In this document: positions 1 through 8,928 of the stretch, one piece after another
How positions within the stretch are numbered: the stretch's first letter is position 1
Layout of the letters: each line of letters begins with the position of its first letter
From: Chryseobacterium lathyri
Lineage (GTDB): Bacteria; Bacteroidota; Bacteroidia; Flavobacteriales; Weeksellaceae
Assembly: GCF_030812195.1 (NCBI RefSeq)
Contig: NZ_JAUSSF010000003.1
Location: 434,001-498,000, forward strand
Direction: 5' to 3'
Length of the DNA: 64,000 nucleotides
Notes under the pieces: generated by a model
Told to the model about the DNA's origin: nothing
Database searches by the model: none
Seen by the model: only the letters and a program-made list of their open reading frames with translations
Position numbers and translations under genes: made by a program

Positions 1-354
1 CCAGAAATAGATAAGATTGACCAGCCCTACTACAGTCATAGTGCAGAAGCAGGAAATCAGCAATTTGAAAAGGTCAATAAACGTAGAGTGCCTTATAATT
101 CCTGCATAGGTTTTGAAAAAATACATAAAAATTGTATTTATCAAAATAATAAAAGCAAAAACAATGCTTTTATCTTCGTGATAAATAAACTCTTTTTGGG
201 TAATCTTTTCAATAGTATAAGTAGAGAGAAATAAAGACATTACCAGAATAATAATATCTATTACAAGTATTATCCATCTGGGAAGATATCTTACGTCTGA
301 GAGATTGACAACATTATCACCTCCAAATATTTTTTTTCTAAGAGAGCTGTACAT
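1..354 (-). CDS. CapD/FlaA1-type polysaccharide biosynthesis protein, N-terminal part
   Basis: The minus strand reads open from an ATG at 354 to the left edge (118 codons), so only the N-terminus is present. It has a basic start, the segment RYLPRWIILVIDIIILVMSL (first membrane helix), a polar stretch, a second hydrophobic segment and the motif FKTYAGIIRHSTFIDLFKLL, then another membrane helix. This is the membrane-anchored N-terminal region of WbpM/CapD-like nucleotide-sugar 4,6-dehydratases. Members make UDP-4-keto-6-deoxy sugars for capsule or O-antigen. The catalytic Rossmann domain would lie outside the window. The following DegT-type aminotransferase would use such a keto-sugar, which supports the call. 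Family membership is by pattern; the exact sugar is unknown. Confidence 0.82.
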   Translation of the reverse strand, partial: MYSSLRKKIFGGDNVVNLSDVRYLPRWIILVIDIIILVMSLFLSTYTIEKITQKEFIYHEDKSIVFAFIILINTIFMYFFKTYAGIIRHSTFIDLFKLLISCFCTMTVVGLVNLIYFW

Positions 355-467
355 TGCCTGTATTTATGTTCATATTTAAAAGGGTAAACCTACTTTATTA
401 ATATTCGTTTCTTGGTGATACAAAATTAAAATAAAATCCTATCTATACTTAAATAAAAATAAATTTA

Positions 468-1592
468 TTAAATTTTATTTTGTATTACTTCAGAAATCCT
501 GGATCTGCAGTCGTCCGTTAAATTGGTCCCTGACGGCAAGCAAAGTCCTGTGTCAAAAAGTGTACCAGATAAATTATTTCCAAAAAACTTACACTTTTCA
601 TATAGAGGTTGAAGATGCATGGGTTTCCATAGATATCTGGTTTCTATATCATTCTGCGAAAATATTTCTCTAAGCTTTTCCTTCGAAAGTTTATTTTTTA
701 AAATAACGGTATTAAGCCAATAATTAGAAAAAAAATCGCTATTCGGTGCGGAAAACAACTCAATATTTTCATTATTCTTCACCAGCTCTTGATAAAAATC
801 ATGATTTTTTCTCTTTTGTTTCACTTTTTCGTCCAGTATTTCCATCTGCCCTCTTCCCATCCCTGCTGCAATATTATCCATCCTGTAATTATATCCTAAT
901 TCGGAATGGCTGTAAAATTCTGCATTGTCTTTAGCTTGTGTTGCAAGGATAAGCGCTCTGCTTTTGAAATGTTCATTTCTTGAGATCAAAATTCCCCCAC
1001 CGCCAGTTGTAATAATTTTATTTCCATTAAAGCTTATAATAGAAAGGTCACCAAAAGTTCCGCAGGGCTGCCCTTTATATTTACTGCCCAGTGCTTCTGC
1101 GCTATCTTCAACAATAGGAATTTCATATTTCTTTGAGATCTGGAGTATTTCTTCTGCCATAAAGGGCATTCCGTATAAGGATACTGCAATAATAGCTTTG
1201 GGCTTTTTTCCCTGCTGCATGCAATGTTTCACGGCATCTTCCAGAGCATTTGGACACATATTCCAGGTTTGGCTTTCGCTATCTACGAATACAGGAACAG
1301 CTTTGAGATAAAGAATGGGGTTGGCGGAAGCGACAAATGTAAAAGATTGGCAGATCACAAAATCCCCTTCTTCTATATTCAATAACCTCAATGCCAGATG
1401 GATAGCTGCAGTACCGGAAGATAAAGCTGTAACATGCGAGTTATTGCCTAAATAATTTTCCAGGTTCTTTTCAAATTCATCTATATTGGAGCCATATTGG
1501 GAAATCCAGTTGGTATCAAATGCGTTATGTATATATTTAAGCTCATTTCCTCCCATATGAGGAGGTGAAAGCCAAATTTTTTCTTTTTTCAA
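468..1592 (-). CDS. DegT/DnrJ/EryC1/StrS family sugar aminotransferase
   Basis: A 374 aa PLP-dependent aminotransferase of fold type I. SSGTAAIHLALRLL (about 58-71) is the phosphate-binding segment, D163 in VEDSAEALG contacts the PLP pyridine, and K192 in NGNKIITTGGGG is the Schiff-base lysine. Family members aminate C4 or C3 of keto-sugar nucleotides, as in PglE or EpsN. The N-terminal WLSPPHMGGNELKYI resembles that group. It lies 113 bp upstream of the CapD-like gene on the same strand, so the two probably make a surface amino-sugar together. The specific sugar cannot be read from sequence. Full length for the family. Confidence 0.9.
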   Translation of the reverse strand: MKKEKIWLSPPHMGGNELKYIHNAFDTNWISQYGSNIDEFEKNLENYLGNNSHVTALSSGTAAIHLALRLLNIEEGDFVICQSFTFVASANPILYLKAVPVFVDSESQTWNMCPNALEDAVKHCMQQGKKPKAIIAVSLYGMPFMAEEILQISKKYEIPIVEDSAEALGSKYKGQPCGTFGDLSIISFNGNKIITTGGGGILISRNEHFKSRALILATQAKDNAEFYSHSELGYNYRMDNIAAGMGRGQMEILDEKVKQKRKNHDFYQELVKNNENIELFSAPNSDFFSNYWLNTVILKNKLSKEKLREIFSQNDIETRYLWKPMHLQPLYEKCKFFGNNLSGTLFDTGLCLPSGTNLTDDCRSRISEVIQNKI

Positions 1593-1600
1593 TTATCTAT

Positions 1601-2065
1601 TTATGTTTCGTCAAAAGTATCATTTATTTTTTCATATTCAAAGCCTCTGCTCATTAAATATTTTATCGTTTTAGATTTTTTTTGATATTCCTGCATTCCT
1701 TTTTGCCTGGAATAATAATCTTCGAAGATTTTCCTGATCATTTTTTCATAATCATCCTCATTTATTTCATCAAAACAGCTGTTGATAAGCTTTTCTGGAA
1801 CCTGTTTCTGTTTAAGATGCATTCTGATCTTATTCCTGCCCCAGTGTTTGATATAAAACTTTCCTCTGATATAGCTGCGTGTAAATCTTTCTTCGTTGAG
1901 ATAATTCTCTTTCAGAAGGTATAGGATAATTTCATCTTTTGCTTCGTCAATTAACAGAAACTCTCTCATTTTTTGCTCAACTTCTGCATGGCAACGGTCC
2001 TGATAAACACAATAATTTACCAGTTTCAGTTTTATTTCATCAAAGGTGAAAGATTTCTTCTCCAT
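1601..2065 (-). CDS. recX: RecX family regulatory protein
   Basis: A 154 aa protein built of RecX three-helix repeats. The segment YLNEERFTRSYIRGKF (about 55-70) and WGRNKIRMHLKQKQVP are the recognisable RecX motifs. RecX binds RecA filaments and damps RecA activity in recombination and SOS. recA is not adjacent here, which is common in Bacteroidota. It lies 8 bp upstream of the DegT aminotransferase on the same strand, but a functional link is unlikely. Length is normal for the family. Confidence 0.88.
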   Translation of the reverse strand: MEKKSFTFDEIKLKLVNYCVYQDRCHAEVEQKMREFLLIDEAKDEIILYLLKENYLNEERFTRSYIRGKFYIKHWGRNKIRMHLKQKQVPEKLINSCFDEINEDDYEKMIRKIFEDYYSRQKGMQEYQKKSKTIKYLMSRGFEYEKINDTFDET

Positions 2066-2125
2066 ATAGATATGAAAAAGAATGGACAGGTGCCCATTCT
2101 TTATTATAATGTTTTTAAAATCAAA

Positions 2126-3391
2126 TTAATAGTTGAACAGGGCTTTACCTTCCATCAGCTCATTTACTTTCTTTCTTACTGAAGTGATAACTTCTTCATT
2201 TTTGATATTGTCAACTACCTCAGAGATTAGTCCTGCAATGGTATCCATATCATTTTCTTTAAGACCTCTTGTCGTAATCGCTGCAGTTCCTAACCTGATA
2301 CCGGAAGTCGTGAACGGCGATTTGTCATCAAAAGGAACCATGTTTTTGTTACATGTAATATCTGCAAGCACTAATGCTTTTTCTGTTTCTTTTCCGTTTA
2401 CATTCTTATTTCTAAGGTCTACCAACATTAAATGGTTATCCGTACCACCGCTTACAATATCGAAGCCTCTGTCGGTCATTGCTTTTGAAAGTGCCTGTGC
2501 ATTGGCTTTAACCTGTTTGGCATAAGTCTCGAACTGGCCGTCCAATGCCTCACCGAAAGCAACTGCTTTACCAGCAATAACATGCTCCAGCGGCCCGCCC
2601 TGAATTCCAGGAAAAACGGCTCCGTCCAATACCTGGCTCATCATTTTTGTTTCTCCTTTCGGGGTTTTGTGGCCATATGTATTTTCGAAATCTTTACCCA
2701 TCATGATCATTCCTCCTCTTGGACCTCTTAAAGTTTTATGAGTGGTAGTGGTCACTACATGACAGTGCTCGAATGGAGAATTCAACAGTCCTTTTGCTAC
2801 TAGCCCGGCCGGGTGGGCAATATCAGCCCAAAGTGTAGCTCCGATCTCATCTGCAACCTCTCTGAATTTAGCATAATCAAGATCTCTTGAATAGGCTGAG
2901 AAACCTGCAATAAGCATTTTCGGTCTTTCTCTTAAAGCAACTTCTCTCATCTGATCATAATCGATAAGTCCTGTTTCTTTCTGAACACCATAAGAAACCA
3001 CCTGATATTGAATTCCTGAGAAATTAACTCCTGAACCATGAGTAAGGTGTCCTCCCATTGAAAGATCCATTCCCATGATTTTGTCTCCTGCTTTCAAAAC
3101 TGCAAGATAAACGGCGGCATTAGCCTGAGACCCTGAATGCGGCTGTACATTAACATAGTCAACACCGAAAAGTTCTTTTGCTCTGTTGATGGCTAATGTT
3201 TCAACCTCATCTACTACTTCACAGCCTCCGTAATATCTTTTTCCGGGATATCCTTCAGCATATTTGTTGGTCAGTACACTTCCCATTGCTTTCATCACGT
3301 TCTCAGAAACAAAGTTTTCTGATGCAATAAGCTCTAATCCATGGGATTGTCTTTGTCTCTCTTTTTCAATCAGGTCGAAAATAATGTCCAT
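2126..3391 (-). CDS. glyA: Serine hydroxymethyltransferase
   Basis: A 421 aa PLP enzyme that interconverts serine and glycine while loading tetrahydrofolate with a one-carbon unit; cytosolic. Conserved blocks are [10 protein letters not shown] (about 20-29), [15 protein letters not shown] (42-56), [11 protein letters not shown] (81-91) and [16 protein letters not shown], with K219 as the PLP lysine. Length and motif order are those of GlyA. The upstream DNA on the minus strand holds TACATTTG (3422-3429), a match to the flavobacterial -7 consensus TAnnTTTG. I did not find a correctly spaced -33 TTTG. Confidence 0.97.
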   Translation of the reverse strand: MDIIFDLIEKERQRQSHGLELIASENFVSENVMKAMGSVLTNKYAEGYPGKRYYGGCEVVDEVETLAINRAKELFGVDYVNVQPHSGSQANAAVYLAVLKAGDKIMGMDLSMGGHLTHGSGVNFSGIQYQVVSYGVQKETGLIDYDQMREVALRERPKMLIAGFSAYSRDLDYAKFREVADEIGATLWADIAHPAGLVAKGLLNSPFEHCHVVTTTTHKTLRGPRGGMIMMGKDFENTYGHKTPKGETKMMSQVLDGAVFPGIQGGPLEHVIAGKAVAFGEALDGQFETYAKQVKANAQALSKAMTDRGFDIVSGGTDNHLMLVDLRNKNVNGKETEKALVLADITCNKNMVPFDDKSPFTTSGIRLGTAAITTRGLKENDMDTIAGLISEVVDNIKNEEVITSVRKKVNELMEGKALFNY

Positions 3392-3454
3392 TTTACTTTT
3401 AGTTTTTGAAATTTTTCACCCCAAATGTACGGAATTTCCTGTAAGATTTCTTTA

Positions 3455-3474
3455 TCCCAAAGTCTGATTTGGGA
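3455..3474. other. Inverted repeat upstream of glyA
   Basis: TCCCAAA and TTTGGGA form a 7-bp perfect stem with a 6-nt loop, between the end of acr3 (3522) and the start of glyA (3391). There is no clear U-run on either side, so it may be a weak terminator or an operator. Low certainty of function; the repeat itself is plain. Confidence 0.4.
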
Positions 3475-3521
3475 ATAAAATTTCAGATATTATGCATCAA
3501 TTTACCATCATTTGTGACTTT

Positions 3522-4556
3522 TTACCCCATTTTATAGCTTCTTTTTAAATATAAACTTGCTTTCACCAATAAGATCAATACAGGAACCTCTACCAAAGGG
3601 CCGATAACTCCTACAAAAGCTTGTGATGAATGAATCCCAAAAACGGCAATACTCACTGCGATAGCCAATTCAAAATTATTTCCTGTCGCCGTAAAAGCAA
3701 TGGAGACATTTTTGTCATAAGGAACTTGAAGCCATTTGTTTATTGAAAAACTAATAAAAAACATCAATACAAAATAAATGATCAGTGGAATTGCAATTTT
3801 TACAACATCCATAGGCAGTTCCAATATTTTATCCCCTTTTAGGCTAAACATTAAGACAATCGTAAATAGTAAAGCATATAAAGTGAGAGGTGAAATGACA
3901 GGAATGAATTTTTGGGTGTACCATTCTTTTCCTTTGAATTTCGTGAGAAAATAACGGCTTAGAAAACCTGCTAAAAAAGGGATGCCCAGATAAATTAAGA
4001 CGCTTTCCGTCACATCGCTGATGGGTACAGAAACATTAAAATTACCCAATCCCAATTTTTGAGGAAGGATATTAATAAACAGCCAAACAAGAAAACTGTA
4101 GGATATAATTTGGAAAATACTATTTAAAGCAATCAGCAGAGCTGCATATTCCCGGTTTCCTTTTGCCAGGTCATTCCAGACAATAACCATAGCAATGCAT
4201 CTTGCCAGGCCTATAAGGATCAGACCGATCATAAAATCCGGTTCATTTTTAAGAAAAATAACAGCTAAAACAAACATTAAAACAGGACCTACGACCCAGT
4301 TTAACAATAACGAAACAGATATTACTTTTTTATCCCGGAACACTTGTGGTAATAGGCTGTAATCTACTTTCGCCAGAGGTGGATACATCATCAGGATTAA
4401 TCCGACAGCTAAAGGGATATTGGTTGTCCCTGAAGAAAATGAATTTGTGATTACAGGGATATCAGGAAAAAAGTATCCTAAACCAACTCCGATGATCATG
4501 GCAAGAAAAATCCAAAGTGTTAAATACCTATCAAGAAATTTCAATTTGGTCTTCAT
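3522..4556 (-). CDS. acr3: ACR3-family arsenite efflux transporter
   Basis: A 344 aa polytopic inner-membrane protein with about ten hydrophobic segments. The motif [18 protein letters not shown] contains C120, the conserved ACR3 cysteine used for As(III) transport. ACR3 proteins extrude arsenite using the proton motive force and need no ATPase. It is the last gene of the arsR operon, 2 bp downstream of the phosphatase gene. Some databases label such proteins ArsB, but the motif is of the ACR3 type. Full length. Confidence 0.92.
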   Translation of the reverse strand: MKTKLKFLDRYLTLWIFLAMIIGVGLGYFFPDIPVITNSFSSGTTNIPLAVGLILMMYPPLAKVDYSLLPQVFRDKKVISVSLLLNWVVGPVLMFVLAVIFLKNEPDFMIGLILIGLARCIAMVIVWNDLAKGNREYAALLIALNSIFQIISYSFLVWLFINILPQKLGLGNFNVSVPISDVTESVLIYLGIPFLAGFLSRYFLTKFKGKEWYTQKFIPVISPLTLYALLFTIVLMFSLKGDKILELPMDVVKIAIPLIIYFVLMFFISFSINKWLQVPYDKNVSIAFTATGNNFELAIAVSIAVFGIHSSQAFVGVIGPLVEVPVLILLVKASLYLKRSYKMG

Positions 4557-4558
4557 TT

Positions 4559-5200
4559 TTAATGATTTATTTTGGAAAAAACATAAAACATTTCAGCACC
4601 AATTTGCAGGCTCCTTTCTTTGTATATTCTGGTTTGTTCAGGTGTGCCATCTGAAATTTTCGGGTCTTCAAACATAACTGGAATACGTTTTTCGGCCCCT
4701 GAAATGAAGGGACATCCTTTATCTGCCTGTGAGCAGGTCATAACCGCAGCAAAACCTGTACTTGGATTAAAAATAGTATCATGCTTTTTAGAAAATCCAA
4801 TAAGAGGTAAAGCATTTTCAGAATACTTAACAGCGTATACAGGGTTTTCGCCGTCACTTAATTTCCAAATATGAAAACCAGCTTCTGTTAATGTTTCGAC
4901 AACTTTAGGAAATAAAGCTGTTGTTTCTGTGCCTCCGGAATAACAATTCACATTAGAGATTTTAAAATAGGCGGATGCAGTTTGTGCCCAGATTTGTGCA
5001 AGATGGCTTCTCCTGGAATTATGGGTACAGATGAAATTAACAGATATTGATTCTTGATCTCTTTTTTTCTGCTGTATAAAATCTATTAACGGCTGCAGCA
5101 CAGCTTTTCTCTCTTCGCTGATCTCTAGAGAAAGAATTTCTTCTATATGTTTTGTCAATTTAGGATACATTCCAATCATTATAAAGGTTAATATTAGCAA
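4559..5200 (-). CDS. Arsenate-reductase-like low-molecular-weight tyrosine phosphatase
   Basis: A 213 aa protein with the CX5R phosphatase loop [19 protein letters not shown] (C58 to R64), the catalytic signature of LMW-PTP/ArsC proteins that reduce arsenate to arsenite. A helical extension of about 50 residues precedes the domain. The longest reading begins at 5200 and overlaps the upstream gene by 7 bp; internal ATGs at 5179 and 5170 ([12 protein letters not shown] and MYPKLTKHI) are reasonable alternative starts. Its position between arsR/DUF6428 and acr3 points to arsenate detoxification. Whether thioredoxin or another thiol regenerates it is not shown. Confidence 0.85.
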   Translation of the reverse strand: MLILTFIMIGMYPKLTKHIEEILSLEISEERKAVLQPLIDFIQQKKRDQESISVNFICTHNSRRSHLAQIWAQTASAYFKISNVNCYSGGTETTALFPKVVETLTEAGFHIWKLSDGENPVYAVKYSENALPLIGFSKKHDTIFNPSTGFAAVMTCSQADKGCPFISGAEKRIPVMFEDPKISDGTPEQTRIYKERSLQIGAEMFYVFSKINH

Positions 5201-5667
5201 CAGCCCGAACCTGGTGTACAGCCAGAATCCTGAGTAGCCTTCAGCCCACTTAAGCTTATCTTTTGCTTTTCCAGAGGGATTCCACAGGCATCTGCCGCTA
5301 AGCAGGCCGTCAGTTTATTTCTTAAGACAAAATTTTTACCGGTAAATTCCAGGTCATATTTTCCGATGGTCTGATCCTGATATTCTACTTCAATTTCAAA
5401 ATCTCCAATTCCCAGCTTCTCTTCTGACAGGTTGATGATATGCAGCAATTTTCCAGGTTTAAGACGGTGTTCATAATCTTCAGCATTCCATAGCTGGAAA
5501 TTCACACGTTCTTCTTTTCTGATGGTTCCTCCACAGTCGATGAAGTTTTTGGTAACCATTCCTATTTCTGTGACATGGAAGTGTTCCGGCACAAATCTTC
5601 CGTCTTCCAGCTGGAATTCTACATTTTCCAATCCGGGTAAAATGTTTTTAATGTCTGATAGTTTCAT
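5194..5667 (-). CDS. DUF6428-like protein of the arsenic operon
   Basis: A 157 aa soluble protein with no signal peptide. I recognise the general form of a family (DUF6428, from memory) that sits beside arsR and arsC genes in flavobacteria; its biochemical role is unknown. The C-terminus ends in [11 protein letters not shown], a cysteine cluster that could bind As(III) or a metal, and two further cysteines occur in TACLAADACG. It follows arsR by 57 bp and overlaps the phosphatase gene. A role as arsenic chaperone or sensor is inference from the cysteines and context. Confidence 0.7.
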   Translation of the reverse strand: MKLSDIKNILPGLENVEFQLEDGRFVPEHFHVTEIGMVTKNFIDCGGTIRKEERVNFQLWNAEDYEHRLKPGKLLHIINLSEEKLGIGDFEIEVEYQDQTIGKYDLEFTGKNFVLRNKLTACLAADACGIPLEKQKISLSGLKATQDSGCTPGSGCC

Positions 5668-5687
5668 AATTTAATATTTTAATTGTT

Positions 5688-5707
5688 ATAATGCAATATT
5701 ACGATGA
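5688..5707. promoter_or_regulatory. Putative ArsR operator 2 (between arsR and DUF6428)
   Basis: TAATGCAATATTACGATGA repeats the core CAATATTACGAT found in the palindrome upstream of arsR (6064-6081). It lies just upstream of the DUF6428 start, so it may allow a second regulated promoter inside the operon. The sequence match is direct; binding is inferred. Confidence 0.45.
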
Positions 5708-5724
5708 TTAAATTCAAAAAAATT

Positions 5725-6051
5725 TTAACAGCAGTTTTGTTTTTTAACAGTGAAAATAACATTTGAAAAGAAAACATTTAAAATTTCAAAAGCTTTTTCA
5801 TCAATACAGTAACATACAGAATTGCCTTCAATATTCCCTTTGATCAGACCTGCATTCTTTAATTCTTTCAGGTGTTGTGAGACGGTAGGCTGTGCAAGGG
5901 GAAGCTCATTAACGATATCCCCACAGATGCATTCATTGACTTTCAGAAGATACTCAATGATGGCAATTCTTGCCGGATGTCCCAAAGCTTTTGCAATGAC
6001 TGCGATCTTATTCTGCTCATCCGTAAAGAAATCTGTTTTTGTAGCGCCCAT
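5725..6051 (-). CDS. arsR: ArsR/SmtB-family arsenic-responsive repressor
   Basis: A 108 aa winged-helix repressor. Residues 40-44 read ECICG (C41, C43), matching the ELCVC As(III) site in the alpha-3 helix of classical ArsR. The recognition helix is QPTVSQHLKELKNAGLI (54-70). The protein ends in QNCC, adding two cysteines. It should bind its own promoter and release it on As(III)/Sb(III) binding. It is the first gene of the operon running to acr3. A near-perfect palindrome lies just upstream. Confidence 0.93.
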   Translation of the reverse strand: MGATKTDFFTDEQNKIAVIAKALGHPARIAIIEYLLKVNECICGDIVNELPLAQPTVSQHLKELKNAGLIKGNIEGNSVCYCIDEKAFEILNVFFSNVIFTVKKQNCC

Positions 6052-6063
6052 GATATTTATTTA

Positions 6064-6081
6064 TATCGCAATATTACGATA
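6064..6081. promoter_or_regulatory. Putative ArsR operator 1
   Basis: TATCGCAATATTACGATA is palindromic at 16 of 18 positions and lies 13 bp upstream of the arsR start. ArsR proteins bind AT-rich imperfect palindromes overlapping their promoter. The same CAATATT core recurs at 5688-5707 and 7144-7169. Site is seen in sequence; binding is inferred. Confidence 0.6.
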
Positions 6082-6107
6082 ATATATTTTAGCCACAAAA
6101 TTTTTAA

Positions 6108-6139
6108 GTAAAAATCCCCGCAGAAATTTTCTGCAGGGA
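6108..6139 (-). terminator. Rho-independent terminator of the flavoprotein gene
   Basis: The hairpin TCCC(C)GCAGAAA / TTTCTGCAGGGA is followed on the minus strand by GATTTTTACTT. It lies just after the stop of the 6163-7062 gene and separates it from arsR. Confidence 0.65.
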
Positions 6140-6162
6140 CCACACCAATTTATAATATATGA

Positions 6163-7062
6163 TTAAAAACTTTCTTCTGCAAGCTCTTTATTAACAACAG
6201 CCCCTGTAAAATTTCCCTGGGCAACAACATTAGCCACAGACCTCATCATGGTGACATTATCGCCGCAAGCAAAAACACCGGGAATATTGGTTTTATGCAT
6301 AGAATCAACTTTGATAAATCCGTGTTCTGTCAATTCACAGCCTAGGTCTCCGGAAGCATTGATATTTTGAAGAAAAGGTATTTTAGCGTACAGTGCTTTC
6401 AGAGAGATTTCTTTTCCGCTTTTAAAAATGATTTTCCGGATGCTTCCGTTTTCGTGTTCTATTTTTTCAATTTCATCTTCAACCAGACTGATATTATTCT
6501 GAGCCAGTTTGTTTTTCTGATCTTTGGAAAGAACCGACTTACCATTGCTGAATAGGAAAAGATCTTTCGTCAGGTTATAGACCAGTTTTGAAAATTCATA
6601 GCCCATATCACCATCTGAAAGAATTCCAGTCACTTCATTTTTCACTTCATACCCATGGCAGTATGGGCAATGCAGCACTGAAATTCCCCAACATTCTGCA
6701 AATCCGGGAATATCCGGCATAATATCTTTCACTCCTGATGCCAGGATCAGCTTTTTGGTGTAGAATTTTTCGCCGGCAGAGGTTTCCGTTTCAAATCCTT
6801 GATCTTTTCTTCTCAATTTTATGACAGAACCTTCATGAAATATTACCGTATCATATGCTTCGACCTGTTGCCTGGCAAGATCAGAAATTTCTTTTGGTGC
6901 TTTTCCGTCGTGTGTAATAAAGTTATGTGAATGCGGAGTTTGCCTGTTGCATGGCTTGCCGTTGTCAATGATCAGGATATTTCTTAATGATCTTCCCAAA
7001 GACATTCCTGCAGATAGCCCTGCATAACTTCCTCCTATGATAATGACATCGAAATTTTTCAT
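6163..7062 (-). CDS. Thioredoxin-reductase-like NAD(P)/FAD-dependent oxidoreductase
   Basis: A 299 aa flavoprotein with the FAD-binding motif GGSYAGLSAG (10-19), the redox pair HCPYCHGYE (C132, C135) and the late FAD motif GVFACGDN near 265. CPYCHGYE is typical of the GliT/DepH-like branch of thioredoxin-reductase-fold disulfide oxidoreductases rather than classical TrxB (CATC). The substrate is a dithiol or disulfide but cannot be specified. It is upstream of the ars operon on the same strand and has its own terminator. An operator-like sequence shared with the ars promoter suggests co-regulation by arsenic or thiol stress. Confidence 0.87.
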   Translation of the reverse strand: MKNFDVIIIGGSYAGLSAGMSLGRSLRNILIIDNGKPCNRQTPHSHNFITHDGKAPKEISDLARQQVEAYDTVIFHEGSVIKLRRKDQGFETETSAGEKFYTKKLILASGVKDIMPDIPGFAECWGISVLHCPYCHGYEVKNEVTGILSDGDMGYEFSKLVYNLTKDLFLFSNGKSVLSKDQKNKLAQNNISLVEDEIEKIEHENGSIRKIIFKSGKEISLKALYAKIPFLQNINASGDLGCELTEHGFIKVDSMHKTNIPGVFACGDNVTMMRSVANVVAQGNFTGAVVNKELAEESF

Positions 7063-7143
7063 TTTACTAGATAATATGAGCTGTTATTCTGTTTTTGATT
7101 TTAGCTGTTCGCTTTTCATTACAAAGTTAAAATAAAATTTCAC

Positions 7144-7169
7144 TAATGCAATATTGTTGCGTTAATATT
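7144..7169. promoter_or_regulatory. Putative ArsR-type operator upstream of the flavoprotein gene
   Basis: TAATGCAATATTGTTGCGTTA carries the same TGCAATATT core as the two ars sites and the inverted pair GCAA/TTGC. It lies about 80 bp upstream of the 7062 start. Shared control with the ars operon is inferred from the repeated motif. Confidence 0.45.
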
Positions 7170-7262
7170 CTACCAGACTGTATACTTATTTTCAACCGAT
7201 CTGCGAATCAATAAATTAAAATATGTTTCACGCTCAGGTATTAGATCATACTGAATTGAGTA

Positions 7263-8786
7263 TTAATCTCTGTGCTTCACTTCATTAATTTCATCCCTGA
7301 TTTTTGTGCGGATATCAATTTTTGCTCCTTTAAAACTAAAGATCGTGGTTCCTTTTTCACGGGCAAATTTATTAACAATGGAATCTGCGGCTTTGGAGCT
7401 TTCGAAGTAAGGACCTGTTTCTTTTAATTCATCATCTTCTTTGGAAAATTCTTTTACCCGGATCAGATTATCATATTTTTTACTGAGATCGAACCAGTTA
7501 ATATAATCTGCGTTGAAGGAAACTGCCTCAATCCCTTTCCTGGAATAATAATTAATAGCCCCTGCCTGCCCGTAATTATCGCAAAGAACCAAAGTTCTGC
7601 CGCTTCCTGAAAGCTGGGAATATTCCTTATCAACTTTTTGAGCAAGCTCTTTCCATCCCTGCATATCTGCAAAATCCTGGGGCAGTGCATGATCTTTACC
7701 GTCTTCCCAACGAAGCAGTCCCATTTTTTTATATTTTTCAGGATGGCTGATGATATATTCCGGACTTTTATTGGGAAAAGCTACATTATATAAGGGTAGA
7801 AACAGCAGTACAGGAATCAGGATAAAAACAGGCCTTAGAAACTTCTTCCAGCCTTTTTCAAAAGTGTGGGCCAGAAAAACGGAACCGAATGCTATAAAAA
7901 CGGGATAAAGCCCGACAGCATAATAATCTTTGGCCCTGAAAAACAAAAATAAGGCAATCGTGATTACATACATCCAAAAGAAGGATCTGAACTTTTCAAA
8001 CGGTTTATAAAAAAGCAGGGCATAAAATCCCGCAAGGATCACTAATAGTGAACCGATAAAGAAAACGATCTGAGATTTAAAGAAATCAAACCTGTCAACA
8101 TGAACCAACTGTCTTTCAGTAAGCTCTTTCATGTGATGAACCACAGGAAAATCATGATGGTATTGCCACCACAGATTAGGAAGCACTATCAGTAAAACTA
8201 GCAGTCCTGCCCCGTAAAGATGAGGCTGGACAAAGACCTTCCTTTGTCTGGTGAGCAGAATGGCGGGAATAATTCCCAATACGGAAAAAACAATATTATA
8301 TTTATTCAAAACGCCTAGTGCAAAGATCACGGCAGCAAGGTAGAGCCATTTTACTTTTTCGGAATTAAAATACAGGATCAGGACATAATAAATAAGTGTC
8401 CATAGTAATATCTCCAGGGAAGTGGGCTGAAAAAGCATATTGATACGGAGAAGCACCGAAAGTAAAAGACCTGTTGAAGCGAGAATTTTGGCATATAAAC
8501 TGCCCTGAAGCTGTTCTATAATTTTCCATACAACAACAATGGTCATTGCTCCGAAGAATGCCGGAAAAAATTTCACCCAAAATACGGATCCTCCGAGTGT
8601 TTTAACGAGCCAGGCCAGCCATGAATTCACTGGGGGAACGGAAAGATAGCCCCAAGCCAGATGATTACCCTGATCCAAATGCAAATACTCATCTCTGTGT
8701 AGCTCATACTCAGGGCTGATCAGGGAATACTGCAGGATAAATTTTGCAGTTATAAAGAAAAAGAGAATAAGGTAGCTTTTCTTCAT
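7263..8786 (-). CDS. Glycosyltransferase family 39 / ArnT-like integral membrane protein
   Basis: A 507 aa protein with about ten membrane helices and a soluble C-terminal part of about 150 residues. The N-terminal loop ELHRDEYLHLDQGNHLAWGY (D32, E33) followed by PPVNSWLAW is the GT39/PMT signature, where the acidic pair sits in the first periplasmic loop. Members transfer sugars from polyprenyl-phosphate donors to lipid A, proteins or glycans. The acceptor is unknown. The gene stands alone, convergent with nothing, and its C-terminus is divergent between relatives. Confidence 0.82.
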   Translation of the reverse strand: MKKSYLILFFFITAKFILQYSLISPEYELHRDEYLHLDQGNHLAWGYLSVPPVNSWLAWLVKTLGGSVFWVKFFPAFFGAMTIVVVWKIIEQLQGSLYAKILASTGLLLSVLLRINMLFQPTSLEILLWTLIYYVLILYFNSEKVKWLYLAAVIFALGVLNKYNIVFSVLGIIPAILLTRQRKVFVQPHLYGAGLLVLLIVLPNLWWQYHHDFPVVHHMKELTERQLVHVDRFDFFKSQIVFFIGSLLVILAGFYALLFYKPFEKFRSFFWMYVITIALFLFFRAKDYYAVGLYPVFIAFGSVFLAHTFEKGWKKFLRPVFILIPVLLFLPLYNVAFPNKSPEYIISHPEKYKKMGLLRWEDGKDHALPQDFADMQGWKELAQKVDKEYSQLSGSGRTLVLCDNYGQAGAINYYSRKGIEAVSFNADYINWFDLSKKYDNLIRVKEFSKEDDELKETGPYFESSKAADSIVNKFAREKGTTIFSFKGAKIDIRTKIRDEINEVKHRD

Positions 8787-8859
8787 GGCGTATGGGATAA
8801 TATGGCTATTGTTTCTTTTAAGACAATTTATTAAAAGTATCCGTTACATCAATGTAAAC

Positions 8860-8900
8860 AATTAAAATAAAAAATCCTGAGAAATAGTTCCCCAGGATCT
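8860..8900 (-). terminator. Terminator of the exporter operon
   Basis: On the minus strand ATCCTGG...CTCAGGAT forms a stem followed by TTTTTTATTTT, directly after the HlyD-type gene ending at 8929. Confidence 0.7.
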
Positions 8901-8928
8901 TACAGTTTAAATATATAGTGATTGTTTA

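Noticed and set aside
925..1311. Plus-strand frame of 128 codons opposite the DegT aminotransferase
   Set aside because: The minus strand carries complete PLP motifs; the plus frame has no family features.
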